Below, piece by piece: positions 31,042 to 33,140 of a DNA stretch of 33,140 nucleotides. Positions within the stretch are counted from its first letter, which is position 1; each line of letters begins with the position of its first letter. The stretch comes from Candidatus Saccharibacteria bacterium UBA6224. Its GTDB lineage: Bacteria > Patescibacteriota > Saccharimonadia > Saccharimonadales > UBA4665. The stretch is from the NCBI GenBank assembly GCA_002441585.1, contig DJWS01000008.1, forward strand, positions 1 through 33,140, read 5' to 3'. The translations under genes were made by a program, and so were the position numbers. The notes below the pieces were generated by a model. It worked only from the letters and a program-made list of their open reading frames with translations, ran no database searches and had not been told where the DNA came from.

Positions 31042-31689
31042 ATGAAAATCGGCGTCTTCGACTCGGGCATCGGGGGATTAAGTGTCGCCAATGCCATCAA
31101 GAAGGCCATGCCCGAGCATGAGATTCTTTTTAAGAATGATGCCGAGCACGTGCCTTATGGTACGCGCTCGTTGGATGAGATATTGGCTTTTACGATTCCG
31201 GTACTGCAGGAATTGGTCGAGGAAGGGGTTGTCTGCATCGTCGTCGCCTGCAACACGGTCAGTACCAACTTGATTGGCACATTGCGCGAGCTGTTCGACG
31301 TGCCGCTGATTGCCATGGAGCCGATGGTAAAACCGGCCGCCGAGCAAACCAAAACAGGGGTAGTGGCCGTCTGCGCAACGCCACGGACGCTTGCCAGCCA
31401 GCGCTACGCGGAATTAAAGACAAACTATGCCGATGGCGTGACCGTGTTGGAGCCGGACTGCTCCACCTGGGCCACCATGATCGAAACCGATCAGGTTGAT
31501 GCCAGCGCTATAAGGCAGCTAACCCAGGGTGTGCTATCCCAAGGGGCGGACGTAATCGTCCTGGGCTGCACGCACTATCACTGGATCGAGGAAACGATTC
31601 GTCAGATATGCTCGGGTAAAGCCGAGGTATTACAACCCGAGCAGCCGGTTATTCGTGAGCTGGCTCGAGTGCTCGCACGATTGTCTTGA
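31042..31689 (+). CDS. murI: Glutamate racemase
   Basis: The 215-residue enzyme makes D-glutamate for peptidoglycan. Both catalytic cysteines are present: Cys70 in VVACNTVS and Cys176 in VLGCTHYHW. IGVFDSGIGGLSV and NDAEHVPYGTRS are the usual N-terminal substrate motifs. It is shorter than most MurI (about 265), mainly in the second half. It is the second gene of the folD operon and its last 41 bases overlap the murD end on the other strand. MurD is the enzyme that uses its product. Confidence 0.94.
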   Translation: MKIGVFDSGIGGLSVANAIKKAMPEHEILFKNDAEHVPYGTRSLDEILAFTIPVLQELVEEGVVCIVVACNTVSTNLIGTLRELFDVPLIAMEPMVKPAAEQTKTGVVAVCATPRTLASQRYAELKTNYADGVTVLEPDCSTWATMIETDQVDASAIRQLTQGVLSQGADVIVLGCTHYHWIEETIRQICSGKAEVLQPEQPVIRELARVLARLS

Positions 31690-32956
31690 ACTGCTCGCCG
31701 CGATCTTTGTAATTCTTGAACATGTCAAAGCTGGCGCAGCCGGTCGAGAGGAGCACGACGTCGCCGGGTTGAGCGAACTCGCGGCAAACGGTCAGGGCCG
31801 ATTCCATGGAGTTGCCACCCAAGCTGATAGCCGTGAAGCCGGCCGTTTCGAGGGCACTGATTATTTTGGGGCCGGTCTGGCCAATAATGACGGCCTGGCG
31901 GACGTTGCTGCGCTTGATGGTATCGGCCAGCACATCGAACTCGGTACCCTTGTCGGAACCGCCCAAGATAACGACCTTGGGCTCACTGAATGACTCGATG
32001 GCTACCGAGGCAGTTTCCGGAGTGGTGCCGAAGCTGTCGTCGTAATACTTGACGCTATCGACTTCCCGCACGAATTCTATGCGATGCTCGAGCCCAGCAA
32101 AACTGGTCAATACTTTGTGCATGGCTTTGGGTTCAGGCGCGACTTGCCAGACGGCTGTCGCAGCTGCACAGGCATTTTGCCAGTTGTGGTTTCCGAGCAA
32201 TTTCAGCTCGTCGGTACGGCAAATGTCTTGATCGTCGATGCGAATCATACCGCGTTCGATGAACGCACCTGGCGGCGCGAAATAAGGAATTTGCTGGCCG
32301 CTGCCACTAGCTGCAATGGTCTTGGATAGTTCGTTGTCAGCGAAGGGTATGGCGATGTCGCCAGGGCCCTGGAGTGCGAACATGCGTGACTTGGCGGCTA
32401 TGTATTCGTCCATATCTTTGTGCCAGTCGAGGTGTTCGGGAACTACCATCAGGCACACGCCGATGTGTGGTGCGTATTGCAGATCTATCAGTTGGAAGCT
32501 CGATAGCTCCAATACGACCCAGGAATCTCTATGCAATTTTGGCAGGAAGGTCAGGGGTGGAATTCCGATGTTGCCGCCTATGTAGGCGTGCTTACCGGCG
32601 GCTTCGAGCATCTTGACGATGAGGGTACTGGTCGTACCCTTACCCTTGGTACCGGTCACACCAATGATGTTCTTGGTCGGGCTGGCCCGGAAAAATTCAT
32701 TGACCTGAGATGTCAATTTGGTGGCGATACCGGGGTTCTTGTCGAGGATGACGTGTGGCGTCATGCCGGCCGTCCGAACGATTAGGTCGAACCTATCAAG
32801 GTCGTCCAGATAGTCATCGCCCAAGACCGCTTCGGCACCTTCCGGTACCTCCACCTCGGGGTTGCGGTCGCAAATCGTCAGCTCGTGGCCAAGCGCCGAA
32901 AAATAATCGTAACTACTCCGACCTTCGGTATCGAAACCCAGGATTGCGATTTTCAT
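31649..32956 (-). CDS. murD: UDP-N-acetylmuramoyl-L-alanine:D-glutamate ligase
   Basis: The 435-residue protein is a Mur ligase of standard length. It adds D-Glu to UDP-MurNAc-L-Ala with ATP. Visible are an N-terminal Rossmann part, the P-loop GVTGTKGKGTTST, VLELSSFQL, VPEHLDWHKDM, LLGNHNWQNACAA and YYDDSFGTTPETA. The ATG lies 6 bases after CATAAT on the minus strand (32963-32968), so the mRNA is leaderless. It is convergent with murI with a 41-base overlap. Confidence 0.97.
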   Translation of the reverse strand: MKIAILGFDTEGRSSYDYFSALGHELTICDRNPEVEVPEGAEAVLGDDYLDDLDRFDLIVRTAGMTPHVILDKNPGIATKLTSQVNEFFRASPTKNIIGVTGTKGKGTTSTLIVKMLEAAGKHAYIGGNIGIPPLTFLPKLHRDSWVVLELSSFQLIDLQYAPHIGVCLMVVPEHLDWHKDMDEYIAAKSRMFALQGPGDIAIPFADNELSKTIAASGSGQQIPYFAPPGAFIERGMIRIDDQDICRTDELKLLGNHNWQNACAAATAVWQVAPEPKAMHKVLTSFAGLEHRIEFVREVDSVKYYDDSFGTTPETASVAIESFSEPKVVILGGSDKGTEFDVLADTIKRSNVRQAVIIGQTGPKIISALETAGFTAISLGGNSMESALTVCREFAQPGDVVLLSTGCASFDMFKNYKDRGEQFKTIVRALEPAHE

Positions 32957-32982
32957 AATACTATTATGACACGCTAGAGATG

Positions 32983-33140
32983 TTATGCTGCCAAGGTTTT
33001 TTTAATCACTTCAGCGACCTGGCGAGGAGTCATGTCAGCCTTGAGGATTACGGAACTGACGCCGAGCTTCTTGACCTCGGGAGGGATTTCTTGTTCGCCC
33101 TTGTTGGTCAGGATGACTACCTTGATGTCTTTGCCCCATG
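32983..33140 (-). CDS. Response regulator receiver-like protein, C-terminal end (cut by window)
   Basis: Only 51 codons plus the TAA stop are in the window; the gene continues beyond 33140. The end of a CheY-like receiver is recognisable: KVVILTN (beta4), KKLGVSSVILKADMTP (Lys of beta5 followed by the usual P-like turn) and QVAEVIKKTLAA (last helix). It is probably a stand-alone receiver, since the protein ends right after the fifth helix. It lies upstream of murD on the same strand. Confidence 0.75.
   Translation of the reverse strand, partial: WGKDIKVVILTNKGEQEIPPEVKKLGVSSVILKADMTPRQVAEVIKKTLAA

Noticed and set aside
1..33140. CRISPR array, insertion sequence, prophage or rRNA genes
   Set aside because: No regularly spaced direct repeats, no transposase, integrase or phage structural genes and no rRNA segment were seen.

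Overview
The window looks like a chromosome segment of a small-genome bacterium of the Candidate Phyla Radiation, most likely Candidatus Saccharibacteria (TM7). This is an inference from gene content, because no ribosomal marker is present. The indications are a phosphoketolase plus acetate kinase pair instead of ordinary acetate fermentation genes, scattered single copies of peptidoglycan genes (murA, murB, murD, murI, an M23 peptidase), a sortase with Gram-positive-style surface proteins, many short operons of one to three genes on both strands, and many starts with a -10 box only 6-8 nt upstream of the start codon (leaderless transcripts). TGA is used as a normal stop (ackA), so the UGA=Gly code of SR1/Gracilibacteria does not apply.

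Layout: 1-3.9 kb holds a 1279-residue repeat-built surface protein with a sortase-like C-terminus, then a terminator and tRNA-His. 4.3-7.1 kb holds a hypothetical protein, a cohesin-like membrane protein, a small anchored protein and an inosine/xanthosine triphosphatase. 7.1-7.7 kb is a tRNA-Arg(TCT)/tRNA-Gly(TCC) locus full of hairpins. 7.7-10.1 kb is a strong promoter followed by a 60-residue sortase-substrate-like protein, a sortase and a processive GT2 glycosyltransferase. 10.1-14.9 kb has an HTH-MurA fusion, GlyA, a Nudix hydrolase, a small membrane protein and MurB. 15-18 kb has an HTH protein, small proteins, an alpha/beta hydrolase, tRNA-Arg(CCG) with fragment copies around it, and a second small sortase-type surface protein. 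18-25 kb is carbon metabolism: phosphoketolase, acetate kinase, a DUF1801-like protein, a GT4 glycosyltransferase and a GH13 alpha-glucosidase. 25-29.3 kb has small membrane and basic proteins, tRNA-Arg(TCG), an M23 peptidase, a Nudix hydrolase, a GrpB-like protein, a low-molecular-weight phosphatase-like protein and tRNA-Lys(CTT). 29.5-33.1 kb has a DUF5684-like membrane protein, FolD, MurI, MurD and the C-terminal end of a response regulator.

How the genes fit together: the phosphoketolase cleaves xylulose-5-P or fructose-6-P to acetyl-P and acetate kinase turns that into ATP. The alpha-glucosidase may supply glucose. GlyA and FolD form one-carbon units. MurA, MurB, MurI and MurD make the wall precursor, and the sortase with its three candidate substrates (LVNTG, LPHTAG, LANTG) decorates the envelope. 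All six tRNA genes lie on the minus strand and encode their CCA ends.

The least expected signals are the fusion of an XRE-type DNA-binding domain to MurA with a palindrome sitting between its own -35 and -10, the general leaderless layout (including transcripts that seem to begin with an AUG upstream of the main gene), a conserved hairpin block in the leaders of two tRNA genes, and the compact sortase locus whose smallest substrate has no signal peptide.
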